23,044 nucleotides of DNA from an uncultured bacterium (GTDB lineage: Bacteria; Verrucomicrobiota; Lentisphaeria; Oligosphaerales; Oligosphaeraceae). Below the pieces are notes generated by a model. It was not told the origin of the DNA. It ran no database searches and saw nothing but the letters and a program-made list of their open reading frames with translations. Location of the stretch: contig URJM01000029.1 in assembly GCA_900548225.1 (NCBI GenBank), forward strand, positions 1 through 23,044, given 5' to 3'. A program made the position numbers and the translations under genes. Positions 15,465-23,044 of this stretch are shown piece by piece (the first letter of the stretch is position 1; every line of letters starts with the position of its first letter).

Positions 15465-16073
15465 ATGGAAATCAAGCATCCCAATGCATTGGAGCGCGTC
15501 ATCGCGCATCTCAGGCGGCTGCCGGGCGTCGGCAACCAGACCGCCCAGCGCCACGCCTGGGAGTTGCTCGGCTGGAAGGACGAGGAGCTCGCGGCCTTCG
15601 CCGGGGAACTCGCCGCCCTTCACGAAAAGGTGGGCTTCTGCCCCGTCTGCGGCTTCACGCTGGACGGCGGGGCCCCATGCCAGCTCTGCTCCGCGACCGG
15701 GCGCGACGCCACGCAGATATGCGTCGTCGAGACCCCCGCGCAGGTGCCCGTCTTCGAGAAGACCGGATGCTACCACGGGCTCTACCACATACTTGGCGGC
15801 AGGTTCTCGCCCCTCTCCGGCGTCCTCCCCGAAAATCTCCGCATCTCCCAGTTGCGCGAGCGTCTTTCGACCGGCAAGGTGAAGGAGCTGATTCTGGCAA
15901 CCAGCACCGACGTGGAGGGGCAGGCGACCGCACGGCTTCTTCAGGACGAATTCCAGGAGGTCGAAGGGCTTGCCATAACGCGCCTCGCCATCGGCATCCC
16001 CAGCGGCGCGGACCTCGCGTACACCAGCACAGCATCCCTTGCACAGGCTCTCAGCGGAAGACAGAACTTCTGA
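15465..16073 (+). CDS. recR: Recombination mediator protein RecR
   Basis: RecR works with RecO/RecF to load RecA at gaps during DNA repair. The 202-residue protein contains the helix-hairpin-helix LPGVGNQTAQRHAWELL (19-35), a four-cysteine zinc finger at C59, C62, C72 and C75, and a Toprim domain beginning at ICVVETPAQV with GLYHILGGRFSPLSGV and the ILATSTDVEGQATARLL segment. Length and motif order are normal for RecR. It starts 5 bases after dnaX with no Shine-Dalgarno sequence, so translation is probably coupled. The small ybaB gene often found between dnaX and recR is missing here. Confidence 0.97.
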   Translation: MEIKHPNALERVIAHLRRLPGVGNQTAQRHAWELLGWKDEELAAFAGELAALHEKVGFCPVCGFTLDGGAPCQLCSATGRDATQICVVETPAQVPVFEKTGCYHGLYHILGGRFSPLSGVLPENLRISQLRERLSTGKVKELILATSTDVEGQATARLLQDEFQEVEGLAITRLAIGIPSGADLAYTSTASLAQALSGRQNF

Positions 16074-16134
16074 CAGGCCTCCGCAAAAACATCCACACGC
16101 AACAATAGAATCTACGCTTATCCAGGAGAATGAC

Positions 16135-17730
16135 ATGCCTACGAAACTGCTACTAGGCGACGAAGCCCTCGCACAAGGCGCGATTGACGCCGGAATCACG
16201 GGATGCTACGCATATCCGGGCACCCCGTCCACCGAAATCATGGAGTACTTCCAATCCTCGAAGGACGCGGAGGAACTCCGAATCCACCGCCAGTGGTCCT
16301 GCAACGAGAAGGCGGCCGTCGAGGAGGCAATCGGAACCAGCTACATGGGAAGGCGCGCCATCGCCTGCATGAAGCATGTCGGGCTCAACGCCTCCGCCGA
16401 CGGATTCATGAACTCCGCCATCACCGGAGCAAACGGCGGCCTCCTCTTCGTCGTGGCCGACGACCCGTCAATGCACTCCTCCCAAAACGAGCAGGACAGC
16501 CGGTTCTACGGGAAATTCGCCATGATACCCGTCATCGAACCCTCGGACCAGCAGGAGTGCTACCGGTTGCCGGAGTATGCCTTCGACCTCTCCGAACGGC
16601 TGGAGACCCCCGTCCTGGTGCGCCTGACAACCCGCCTCTCCCACTCCCGCGCCGATGTCGACACATGCGACACACGCCGCCCGCAGAACAACGTCCGCCT
16701 CCCGGCCAATCCGAAGCGGTTCGTCCTGCTTCCTGCAATCGCCAAGCGCAACTACGAGGCCCTTCTGGAGAAGCAGGGGCTCTTCCTGGAGGAGAGCGAA
16801 GGCTCCCCCTTCAACAAATACCTCGACGGCGAGGACAAGTCCCTGGGCATCATCGCCTGCGGCATCGGCTACAACTACCTCATGGAGGCATACGGCGGCA
16901 AGTGCCCGCACCCCGTCCTCAAGCTCTCCCAGTACCCGCTGCCCAAGGCGCTTGTCAAAAGACTCCTTGACGAATGCGGGAGAATCCTCGTAGTCGAGGA
17001 GGGGATGCCCGTGGTCGAGGAAATGCTCGGAGGTCCCTTCGGAAACGTGAAAATCTCCGGACGGCTCGACGGCACGCTGCCGCGGACCGGCGAACTCAAC
17101 ACCCGCGCAATCCAAATCGCATGCAAACTGCAGGCTCCGGAACTCCCCGCCCCATCCGAAGACCTGCGGGCACGCCCCCCGAGGCTCTGCGACGGATGCC
17201 CCCACATCGACAGCTACAAGGCACTCAACGAAGTCTGCGCAAAGCTCGGGACGGACAACGCAAAGATCTTCGGGGACATCGGGTGCTACACCCTGGGCGC
17301 ACTGCCACCCTACAATGCCATCACATCCTGCGTTGACATGGGCGCGTCCATCACAATCGCAAAGGGCGCCGCCGACGCAGGGCTCCCATACCCCGTGGCC
17401 GTCATCGGAGACTCCACATTCACACACTCGGGAATGACGGGGCTCCTCGACGCAATCTGGGAAAACACCCCCATCACGGTCGTCATACTCGACAACCTGA
17501 CGGTCGGGATGACCGGCGGGCAGGACTCCGCCGCGCTCGGGAAGCTGGAGGATATCGTCAAGGGCCTCGGCGTCCCCCAGGAGCATGTCCGCACAATCAC
17601 CCCCCTGCCCGCAAAGCACGGCGAGAACGTCGCTGTCATCGAAGAGGAGATGCTCCACCGGGGAGTCTCGGTAATCATCGCACGGCGTGAATGCATCCAG
17701 ACGCTCCGCCGCAAAACCGCCAGGAAGTAG
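16135..17730 (+). CDS. iorA: Indolepyruvate:ferredoxin oxidoreductase, alpha subunit
   Basis: The large, thiamine-diphosphate-binding subunit of an enzyme that converts aryl-pyruvates from aromatic amino acids to aryl-acyl-CoA while reducing ferredoxin in anaerobes. The 531-residue protein has GITGCYAYPGTPSTEI at the start, EEAIGTSYMGRRAIACMKHVGLN, and the family motif LCDGCPHID with C352 and C355. The TPP-binding pattern GDS (425-427) ... N454 is present, followed by TVGMTGGQDSA. Unlike longer relatives (~600 residues), it ends at residue 531 without the C-terminal two-[4Fe-4S] ferredoxin domain; a similar short form is known in other anaerobes. ATG 16135 is chosen because AGGAGA lies 5 bases upstream and the upstream extension to 16039 overlaps recR. 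It forms a pair with iorB. Confidence 0.93.
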   Translation: MPTKLLLGDEALAQGAIDAGITGCYAYPGTPSTEIMEYFQSSKDAEELRIHRQWSCNEKAAVEEAIGTSYMGRRAIACMKHVGLNASADGFMNSAITGANGGLLFVVADDPSMHSSQNEQDSRFYGKFAMIPVIEPSDQQECYRLPEYAFDLSERLETPVLVRLTTRLSHSRADVDTCDTRRPQNNVRLPANPKRFVLLPAIAKRNYEALLEKQGLFLEESEGSPFNKYLDGEDKSLGIIACGIGYNYLMEAYGGKCPHPVLKLSQYPLPKALVKRLLDECGRILVVEEGMPVVEEMLGGPFGNVKISGRLDGTLPRTGELNTRAIQIACKLQAPELPAPSEDLRARPPRLCDGCPHIDSYKALNEVCAKLGTDNAKIFGDIGCYTLGALPPYNAITSCVDMGASITIAKGAADAGLPYPVAVIGDSTFTHSGMTGLLDAIWENTPITVVILDNLTVGMTGGQDSAALGKLEDIVKGLGVPQEHVRTITPLPAKHGENVAVIEEEMLHRGVSVIIARRECIQTLRRKTARK

Positions 17731-17768
17731 CCTGCGTCCAAGAAGGTCTTCACAAGGAAAGCAACACC

Positions 17769-18338
17769 ATGAAATGTGACATAGTACTGGCAGGAGTCGG
17801 CGGACAGGGAATCCTGACAATCGCCGCAATCCTCGGAAAGGTCGCCGTGGCCGAAAAGCTCCACGTCAAACAGTCCGAAATCCACGGGATGAGCCAAAGG
17901 GGCGGCTCGGTCTTCGCACACCTCAGACTCTCGGACAAGCCAATCTACGCAGACCAGATCACCGCCGGGGCGGCAGACCTCGTCGTCGCAATGGAACCAA
18001 TGGAGGCGCTCAGGCACAGGCAGTTCCTCGCAGAAACGGGAACCCTCATCACCGACCACGCCCCCGTCGTGAACATCCCTGACTACCCGGACGCGGACAG
18101 GCTCGTCAAGGACATCAAGGCACTTAAGCACGCCCTCGTCCTGGACACGGCCGCACTGGCAAAGGAGTCCGGAAACCCCAGAAACACAAACATCGTCCTC
18201 CTCGGGGCAATCGCGAACTTCCTCGGGCTCGAGCCTGAAATCATCGAGAAAGCAATCCGGGAGCACTTTGCGCGGAAGGGGGACTCGGTTGTCGATGCGG
18301 CCTTGAGTGCATTTAGGCTCGGCAAGGACGCAAAATAG
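17769..18338 (+). CDS. iorB: Indolepyruvate:ferredoxin oxidoreductase, beta subunit
   Basis: The 189-residue small subunit, of the pyruvate/ketoisovalerate oxidoreductase gamma-type fold, completes the enzyme with IorA. It opens with the typical CDIVLAGVGGQGILTIAAILG and contains SEIHGMSQRGGSVFAHLR, the signature used to recognise this subunit, followed by a central GAADLVVAMEPMEALRH segment. The start ATG 17769 has AAGGAA 9 bases upstream; an in-frame upstream extension overlaps iorA and is not supported. It follows iorA after 38 bases, so the two are almost certainly one operon. No cysteine cluster is present, as expected for this subunit. Confidence 0.95.
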   Translation: MKCDIVLAGVGGQGILTIAAILGKVAVAEKLHVKQSEIHGMSQRGGSVFAHLRLSDKPIYADQITAGAADLVVAMEPMEALRHRQFLAETGTLITDHAPVVNIPDYPDADRLVKDIKALKHALVLDTAALAKESGNPRNTNIVLLGAIANFLGLEPEIIEKAIREHFARKGDSVVDAALSAFRLGKDAK

Positions 18339-18389
18339 TCATAACATACTGCGATTCAACTAGTTACATCACAACCAAAAAACCAACCA

Positions 18390-18405
18390 GGGGATTGTTT
18401 TCCCC
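18390..18405 (+). other. Small hairpin upstream of the epimerase gene
   Basis: GGGGA (18390-18394) pairs with TCCCC (18401-18405) around a 6-base loop in the 87-base AT-rich gap after iorB. It may help end the iorAB transcript, but no T-run follows. The rest of the gap is A/C-rich and holds a GGAG site (18410-18413) before the next start. Confidence 0.3.
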
Positions 18406-18425
18406 ATTCGGAGTTCAAGAAAAAA

Positions 18426-19346
<921 letters not shown>

Positions 19347-19370
19347 CCATCCAGAGAGGTCTCCACTGAC

Positions 19371-19817
19371 ATGCTCCAGCTTCTCTTCGTCTGCAGTTCC
19401 GACCGCACGCGTGCGCCCATTGCGACCGCGCTCTTCCTCCAGGCTGCAAAGGAGGCTGGGCTGGCAGATTGGACCTGCGACTCCGCAGGACTTCGCACAT
19501 ACCACGGGCAGCGCATCGCCGACGGGGTGGCGAAGGTCCTGGCGGAGGTCGGACTCGAACCCCGGAGGCTCGGAGTCCAGCAACTCACCCCGAAACTGAT
19601 CAAGGCGTCGGAGCTAATCCTCTGCATGACCAGGGACCAGGAACGGGAAATCACGTCAAACTTCATCTCGGCGCGAAACAAGACGAAGACCCTCATGTCA
19701 ATCCTCAGGGAAGACAAGGACATCTTCGACCCCAACAAACTCCCCATCGAGAGCTTCCGTTCATGCCGCGAAATGATGATGCCGGCAATCAAGGAGCTGG
19801 TCCAGCGACTGATGTAG
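19371..19817 (+). CDS. Low-molecular-weight protein-tyrosine-phosphatase-like protein with altered P-loop
   Basis: The 148-residue protein has the size and fold pattern of LMW protein tyrosine phosphatases. The nucleophile loop is VCSSDRTRAP, with C8 and R14 in the required C-x5-R spacing, and a late FDPNKLPIESF segment has the general-acid D120 followed by Pro as in the DP motif. Usual enzymes have CxGNxCRSP: here Gly and Asn are Ser and Asp, and the Ser just after the Arg is Ala. The Ser normally helps keep the Cys thiolate reactive, so activity may be low or the substrate different. GAGAGG lies ~12 bases before ATG 19371. It lies between an epimerase and trmO; a role in exopolysaccharide tyrosine phosphorylation is common in the family but there is no partner kinase in the window. 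Confidence 0.85.
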   Translation: MLQLLFVCSSDRTRAPIATALFLQAAKEAGLADWTCDSAGLRTYHGQRIADGVAKVLAEVGLEPRRLGVQQLTPKLIKASELILCMTRDQEREITSNFISARNKTKTLMSILREDKDIFDPNKLPIESFRSCREMMMPAIKELVQRLM

Positions 19818-19819
19818 GA

Positions 19820-20518
19820 ATGCACTCCTTCCCGACAATCGCAACCGCGCATACGTGCTACCGCACAAAATTCGGAATCCCGAGGCAAAGCGGTCTCGTC
19901 GACGAAGGGAAGGGATACCTGGAACTGCTGCCGCCATACAACCAGCCCAACACTGTCCGGGGGCTGGAGGAGTTCTCGCATATCTGGGTGCTCTTCGTCT
20001 TCAGCGAAAATCTCCGCGACGGATGGAAGGCGACTGTAAGGCCGCCACGCCTGGGGGGAGACAAGAGACTCGGGGTCTTCGCCACCAGATCCCCATTCAG
20101 GCCGGCGCCAATCGGACTCTCCGCGATGAAGCTCGACAACATCGAAATCCGGCCAAGAGGACGCATCCTCCTGCATGTCTCGGGAGTGGACCTCCTCGAC
20201 GGAACACCCGTCCTGGATATCAAACCATACATACCATACGCGGACGCAATCCCGGACGCAATTGCGGGATTTGCGCCACAACCACCTGATGCAGAACAAC
20301 TTAAGGTAGACTTTGCAGACGGGGTGGCCGACAGACTCCCGGAGGAGTTCGCAAGGCTCTGCAAGAAGGTGGTCGCCGCGGATCCACGCCCCGCATACCA
20401 GAGAATCCCCGGCCGCGAATACCAGTGCTACCTCGAGGACAAGGAGGTGGTCTGGGTCGTGGGTGACAATCCACTCGAAGCCACAATCCTGCGCATCAGC
20501 AGGCACAAGCCGCAATAA
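19820..20518 (+). CDS. trmO: tRNA (N6-threonylcarbamoyladenosine37-N6)-methyltransferase
   Basis: TrmO (formerly YaeB/TsaA) adds an AdoMet-derived methyl group to t6A at position 37 of ANN-decoding tRNAs such as threonine tRNA. The 232-residue protein matches along its whole length: KFGIPRQSGLV, LLPPYNQPNTVRGLEEFSH, WVLFVF, RPPRLGG, GVFATRSPFRPAPIGLS, DLLDGTPVLDIKPYIPYAD, and DPRPAYQ near the C-terminus. ATG 19820 is chosen because relatives begin at the same place; it lies 2 bases after the phosphatase stop, so translation is probably coupled, and only an AGGA almost touching the start resembles a Shine-Dalgarno site. An in-frame upstream reading extends into the phosphatase gene in another frame and is not real. 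Function is well supported. Confidence 0.95.
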   Translation: MHSFPTIATAHTCYRTKFGIPRQSGLVDEGKGYLELLPPYNQPNTVRGLEEFSHIWVLFVFSENLRDGWKATVRPPRLGGDKRLGVFATRSPFRPAPIGLSAMKLDNIEIRPRGRILLHVSGVDLLDGTPVLDIKPYIPYADAIPDAIAGFAPQPPDAEQLKVDFADGVADRLPEEFARLCKKVVAADPRPAYQRIPGREYQCYLEDKEVVWVVGDNPLEATILRISRHKPQ

Positions 20519-20551
20519 CCCCCGCGCCGTCACTCCCCATCACGCCCCCAA

Positions 20552-21604
20552 ATGTCCCGCACCGACTATTTTCTGCGACGGCTATTGCTGGTGGTGCCCA
20601 CCTTCATAGGCATCACCATGCTCTGCTTTGCCATCACGCAGTTCGTGCCAGGCGGCCCCGTCGACCAGATGATGATGCGGATGCACGGCATGGGCAGTGG
20701 CGGCGAGAGCGTGGCGGGCGGCCCGTCTTCCGGCTCTGCCTCCCAGGAGTCGATGGAACGCGAACGCGAGGCGTTCCGGAAGCACTTCGGCTTTGACCAG
20801 CCACTGCTGAAACGATACTGGAAGTGGTTCTGGACTGAACGGTGCGGAATGCTGACCCGCTCATACAAGTTCACCAACAAGACCGCCTGGGAGATGATAT
20901 CCCAGCGCTTCCCGGTATCCCTGGCATTCGGCATCACAAGCTTCATACTGACATATCTCGTCTGCATACCGCTTGGAGTCGCGAAGGCGCTTCGGCACGG
21001 CGGCACCTTCGACATGGTGTCCAGCGTGATTGTCTTCACCGGATACGCAATCCCTGTCTTCGCATTGGGAATGCTTCTGAAAATGCTCTTCTGCGGGACT
21101 GTTGAAAGCCTCTGGGACCTGTTCCCGGCCACGGGATTCCACTCGCCCGGCTACGAAGGGCTCCCTTTCTGGGAAAAGGCGTGGGACATCGTCTGGCACA
21201 TGCTTCTGCCTATCGCATGCTACATGGCGGGCTCCTTCGCCATGCTGACTCTCCTGATGAAAAACTCCCTGCTGGAGCAAATCAACAGCGACTATGTCCG
21301 GACGGTCTACGCCAAGGGGGGTTCCGCCCGGCGTGCCGTATGGTGCCACGCACTGAGGAATGCGCTGATTCCCATTGCGACCGGCTTCGGCGGAATACTC
21401 TCCGTCATGTTCGCGGGCAGCGTCATCATCGAAAGGGTCTTCGAAATCCCTGGCATGGGGAACCTGAGCATGGAGGCGATTGTCGGACGCGACTACCCGG
21501 TCTTCATGGGAATCCTCGCACTTACAAGCATCCTTACGCTGATTGGCGACATTCTTTCAGACTTCTGCTACGTTATAATCGATCCCCGGATACACTTCAA
21601 CTGA
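20552..21604 (+). CDS. ABC transporter permease of the YejB/OppB type
   Basis: This 350-residue inner-membrane protein is one permease half of an oligopeptide-type ABC importer, closest in pattern to YejB. The N-terminal segment YFLRRLLLVVPTFIGITMLCF is the usual first helix, followed by a periplasmic loop containing a polar Gly/Ser/Met-rich stretch (MRMHGMGSGGESVAGG) and FGFDQPLLKRYWKW. About five further membrane helices follow. The conserved cytoplasmic loop is DYVRTVYAKGGSARRAVWCHALRNALIPI, with an EAA-like interaction site for the ATPase, and GSVIIERVFEIPGMG lies after it. The usual partner permease (YejE), ATPase and binding protein are not in the window on either side, although the upstream neighbour is trmO and the downstream neighbour is an unrelated exported protein. 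No Shine-Dalgarno sequence is seen before ATG 20552. Confidence 0.92.
   Translation: MSRTDYFLRRLLLVVPTFIGITMLCFAITQFVPGGPVDQMMMRMHGMGSGGESVAGGPSSGSASQESMEREREAFRKHFGFDQPLLKRYWKWFWTERCGMLTRSYKFTNKTAWEMISQRFPVSLAFGITSFILTYLVCIPLGVAKALRHGGTFDMVSSVIVFTGYAIPVFALGMLLKMLFCGTVESLWDLFPATGFHSPGYEGLPFWEKAWDIVWHMLLPIACYMAGSFAMLTLLMKNSLLEQINSDYVRTVYAKGGSARRAVWCHALRNALIPIATGFGGILSVMFAGSVIIERVFEIPGMGNLSMEAIVGRDYPVFMGILALTSILTLIGDILSDFCYVIIDPRIHFN
21574..21579 (+). promoter_or_regulatory. Perfect TATAAT inside the 3' end of the permease gene
   Basis: A consensus TATAAT lies about 25 bases before the permease stop and 92 bases before the next start. The hexamer 17 bases upstream is ATTCTT, a weak -35 at best. 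It could start a separate transcript for the strongly codon-biased gene at 21671. Confidence 0.4.
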
Positions 21605-21670
21605 GGCGGAAATCCCCTGCAATCCTCGTCCTGAACCGCAACCCAAACAATAAAGAAAAGGAGAACACAC

Positions 21671-22762
21671 ATGCTGAAGAAATTCTTCGCCGCAATGCTG
21701 GCAATCATTGCCTCAACGACCCTCTTCGCTGACATCACGCTCGAAACCGCCGCACTTCCAGGCGCACAACTGATCATCACCGCCGACAGCGCACTCCTGA
21801 AGGACTCCCTCTTCATGAACTACATGGAGAAGGCAAGGGAAGCCCAGAAGGAGTTGGTCGGCGAATACGGCGAACTCTACAAGAAGTTCGAAATGATGCT
21901 CCCTCCAGGCGCAAAGAACAACGACAAGTCCCTCATCGCAATCGCATCCAGCAAGCTCAACGGCACAATGGATGAAATCATGGCCGCGGATGTCACCCCG
22001 GAAGACGCGTCGTTCATCGGCGCCGTAAGCTACCCGGTCTCCGTCAAGGATCTCTTCGACGCAGCGGCGATTCTGCCCATGGACCCCGGATTCAACGAAC
22101 ACTTCACCCTGACACCGCTCGCCATCGCCGACTACAAGGCATACGAAATCGTGGCCAAGGATGACATGGCGTTCAAGGTGGCAGTCGTCCTCTCCAAGGA
22201 CGGAAAGACGATCCTCTTCGGAACCCCGGACGCCGTCAAGGCACAGCTCACCGCCCCGAAGAAGTTCGACGCCGAGGCGGAAAAGGCCCTCGCGCAGCTC
22301 AAGGGCAATGCGGCCGGCGTCGCATTCATCCTCCCGGAGGGAATCCGCAAGGGACTCAAGGAGGCATGGGTCGATGACGCATCCTTCGACGCCGCAATCA
22401 GAGACGCGCTCTCCGGAATCAAGACCCTTGGATTCACCGCAAACTCCACCGCCGCCACCATCGATGTGGCACTCCTCGGAATCACCACCACCGCAGAACA
22501 GGCGGATGTCCTCAAGAAGAGCCTCATCGATGTCCAGGTGATTCCAATGGCACAGGGCCTGGTCCCGATGTTCATCGAGGGAGCCAGCTTCGGCAACACC
22601 CTCGCCTCGACAGCCAACGCCGACGTCGTCAAGGTCAGCGTCTCCTTCACCGAGGCCGACATCGCCGCATGCAAGGCCGCATTCGACACCCTCAACGCCG
22701 CCGATGAAATCGAGATGATCGAGGAGGAGACCGTCGAGGAAATGCCCGCCGACGCAGAGTAA
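21671..22762 (+). CDS. Exported protein of unknown family, probably abundant
   Basis: I do not recognise this 363-residue protein. It begins with a clear signal peptide (LKKFFAAMLAIIASTTLFAD, cleavage near residue 20), so it is exported to the periplasm or beyond. The mature part mixes alpha/beta-like segments with several helical Ala/Lys/Glu-rich stretches (MNYMEKAREAQKELVGEYGE; KKFDAEAEKALAQLKG) and contains no cysteine apart from one late residue (IAACKAA). It ends in a strongly acidic tail (EIEMIEEETVEEMPADAE). A good AAGGAG site lies 8 bases upstream. Codons are heavily biased toward C- and G-ending forms with AAG and AAC preferred, which is usual for highly expressed genes. It has its own terminator. 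A substrate-binding role for the upstream permease is possible only by position; no binding-protein signature is seen. Confidence 0.83.
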   Translation: MLKKFFAAMLAIIASTTLFADITLETAALPGAQLIITADSALLKDSLFMNYMEKAREAQKELVGEYGELYKKFEMMLPPGAKNNDKSLIAIASSKLNGTMDEIMAADVTPEDASFIGAVSYPVSVKDLFDAAAILPMDPGFNEHFTLTPLAIADYKAYEIVAKDDMAFKVAVVLSKDGKTILFGTPDAVKAQLTAPKKFDAEAEKALAQLKGNAAGVAFILPEGIRKGLKEAWVDDASFDAAIRDALSGIKTLGFTANSTAATIDVALLGITTTAEQADVLKKSLIDVQVIPMAQGLVPMFIEGASFGNTLASTANADVVKVSVSFTEADIAACKAAFDTLNAADEIEMIEEETVEEMPADAE

Positions 22763-22775
22763 GGCCTCGTGAACG

Positions 22776-22805
22776 CCCTTCCGCCACCGCGCGGAAGGGT
22801 TCTTC
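22776..22805 (+). terminator. Probable intrinsic terminator after the exported protein gene
   Basis: CCCTTCCGC (22776-22784) and GCGGAAGGG (22791-22799) form a perfect 9-bp stem with a 6-base loop, 13 bases after the stop codon. The tail TTCTTCC is short for a U-tract, but the position and stem strength fit. Confidence 0.7.
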
Positions 22806-22835
22806 CAAAGGTCTCAACCAGCCATCACGGCGAAA

Positions 22836-22872
22836 GGGGCTGTCTCCACGCATGGCCGACGGAGGCAGCCCT
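22836..22872. other. 12-bp hairpin in the leader of the last gene
   Basis: GGGCTGTCTCC (22837-22847) pairs with GGAGGCAGCCC (22861-22871) with one T-G wobble, and a further G-T pair extends it. The loop is 13 bases. No T-run follows, so it is not a standard terminator. It lies 23 bases before the next start and could be part of a leader. Confidence 0.45.
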
Positions 22873-22894
22873 GCTCGTATACACGCAGGAAAAG

Positions 22895-23044
22895 ATGTTC
22901 CCCCAGCAAGGCAACGGAAATGCGCCATCCCAACGCAGGGAATTCACGCCCGGCGAGGAAAGGCAGGAACCACGCCCGCTTACCGTCACGGAGGCGTGCA
23001 TGCTCGTCCAAAACGCACTCCGGCAAGCCACCCCATACCGGCTC
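22895..23044 (+). CDS. N-terminal fragment, possibly exodeoxyribonuclease VII large subunit
   Basis: Fifty codons are open to the right edge of the window. The first ~27 residues are polar and Gln/Glu/Arg-rich (a likely disordered lead), followed by PLTVTEACMLVQNALRQA. That segment resembles the start of the OB-fold domain of XseA (family text similar to LTVSELN..IK..LE), which would be followed by a VxGEISN motif just outside the window. The fragment is too short to be sure. The start ATG 22895 has AGGA only about 4-5 bases upstream. If it is XseA, the enzyme is the catalytic subunit that trims single-stranded DNA with XseB. Competing - strand frames over the same region show no family features. 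Confidence 0.4.
   Translation, partial: MFPQQGNGNAPSQRREFTPGEERQEPRPLTVTEACMLVQNALRQATPYRL

Noticed and set aside
16468..17829. A 453-residue open frame on the - strand over iorA.
   Set aside because: It is a shadow of a GC-rich gene with unmistakable family motifs on the + strand; the antisense translation shows no family features.

Overview
The window is a gene-dense, GC-rich stretch of bacterial chromosome. It carries about 21 protein genes and one small RNA gene. All protein genes but one are on the + strand. No mobile element, phage gene, CRISPR array, tRNA or rRNA was seen. The mix of genes points to an anaerobic, sugar-using member of the PVC superphylum (Lentisphaerota, Kiritimatiellota or Verrucomicrobiota): a GH20 hexosaminidase, glycogen storage with a eukaryotic-type branching enzyme, a ferredoxin-linked indolepyruvate oxidoreductase, a DUF4159 protein, and many starts without a Shine-Dalgarno sequence. 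The placement is an inference; no 16S or marker comparison could be made.

Layout. 3-2682: the end of a beta-lactamase-fold serine hydrolase, then a GH20-type glycosidase behind an AT-rich promoter region. 2784-4178: a MATE exporter. 4288-7241: a biotin cassette, bioB-bioD-bioA, without bioF. 7266-8240 (- strand): an exported DUF4159 protein, divergent from 8401-8883, a small cysteine-rich protein of unknown function that ends in a strong intrinsic terminator. 8942-9289: a gene-free leader region. 9290-13507: a glycogen cassette made of a small stand-alone CBM48 protein, glycogen synthase and branching enzyme. 13597-13724: SRP (4.5S) RNA, directly followed by dnaX and recR. 16135-18338: iorA-iorB. 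18426-21604: a nucleotide-sugar epimerase, a low-molecular-weight phosphatase with an altered P-loop, trmO, and a lone YejB-type ABC permease. 21671-22762: an exported protein of unknown family with highly biased codons. 22895 to the end: the start of a gene that may be xseA.

How the genes work together. Most of the window is core metabolism and information processing. The glycogen genes form a functional unit: synthase extends, branching enzyme branches, and the CBM48 protein probably binds the polymer. iorA/iorB form one enzyme. bioB, bioD and bioA cover the last steps of biotin synthesis except the bioF step. The SRP RNA-dnaX-recR neighbourhood is a known bacterial arrangement.

I did not find a clear new defence or mobile system. 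The best leads are the unknown 160-residue cysteine-rich protein, the basic-tailed CBM48 protein, the altered phosphatase, a sharp codon-usage change inside the GH20 gene, and the exported unknown protein at 21671-22762.
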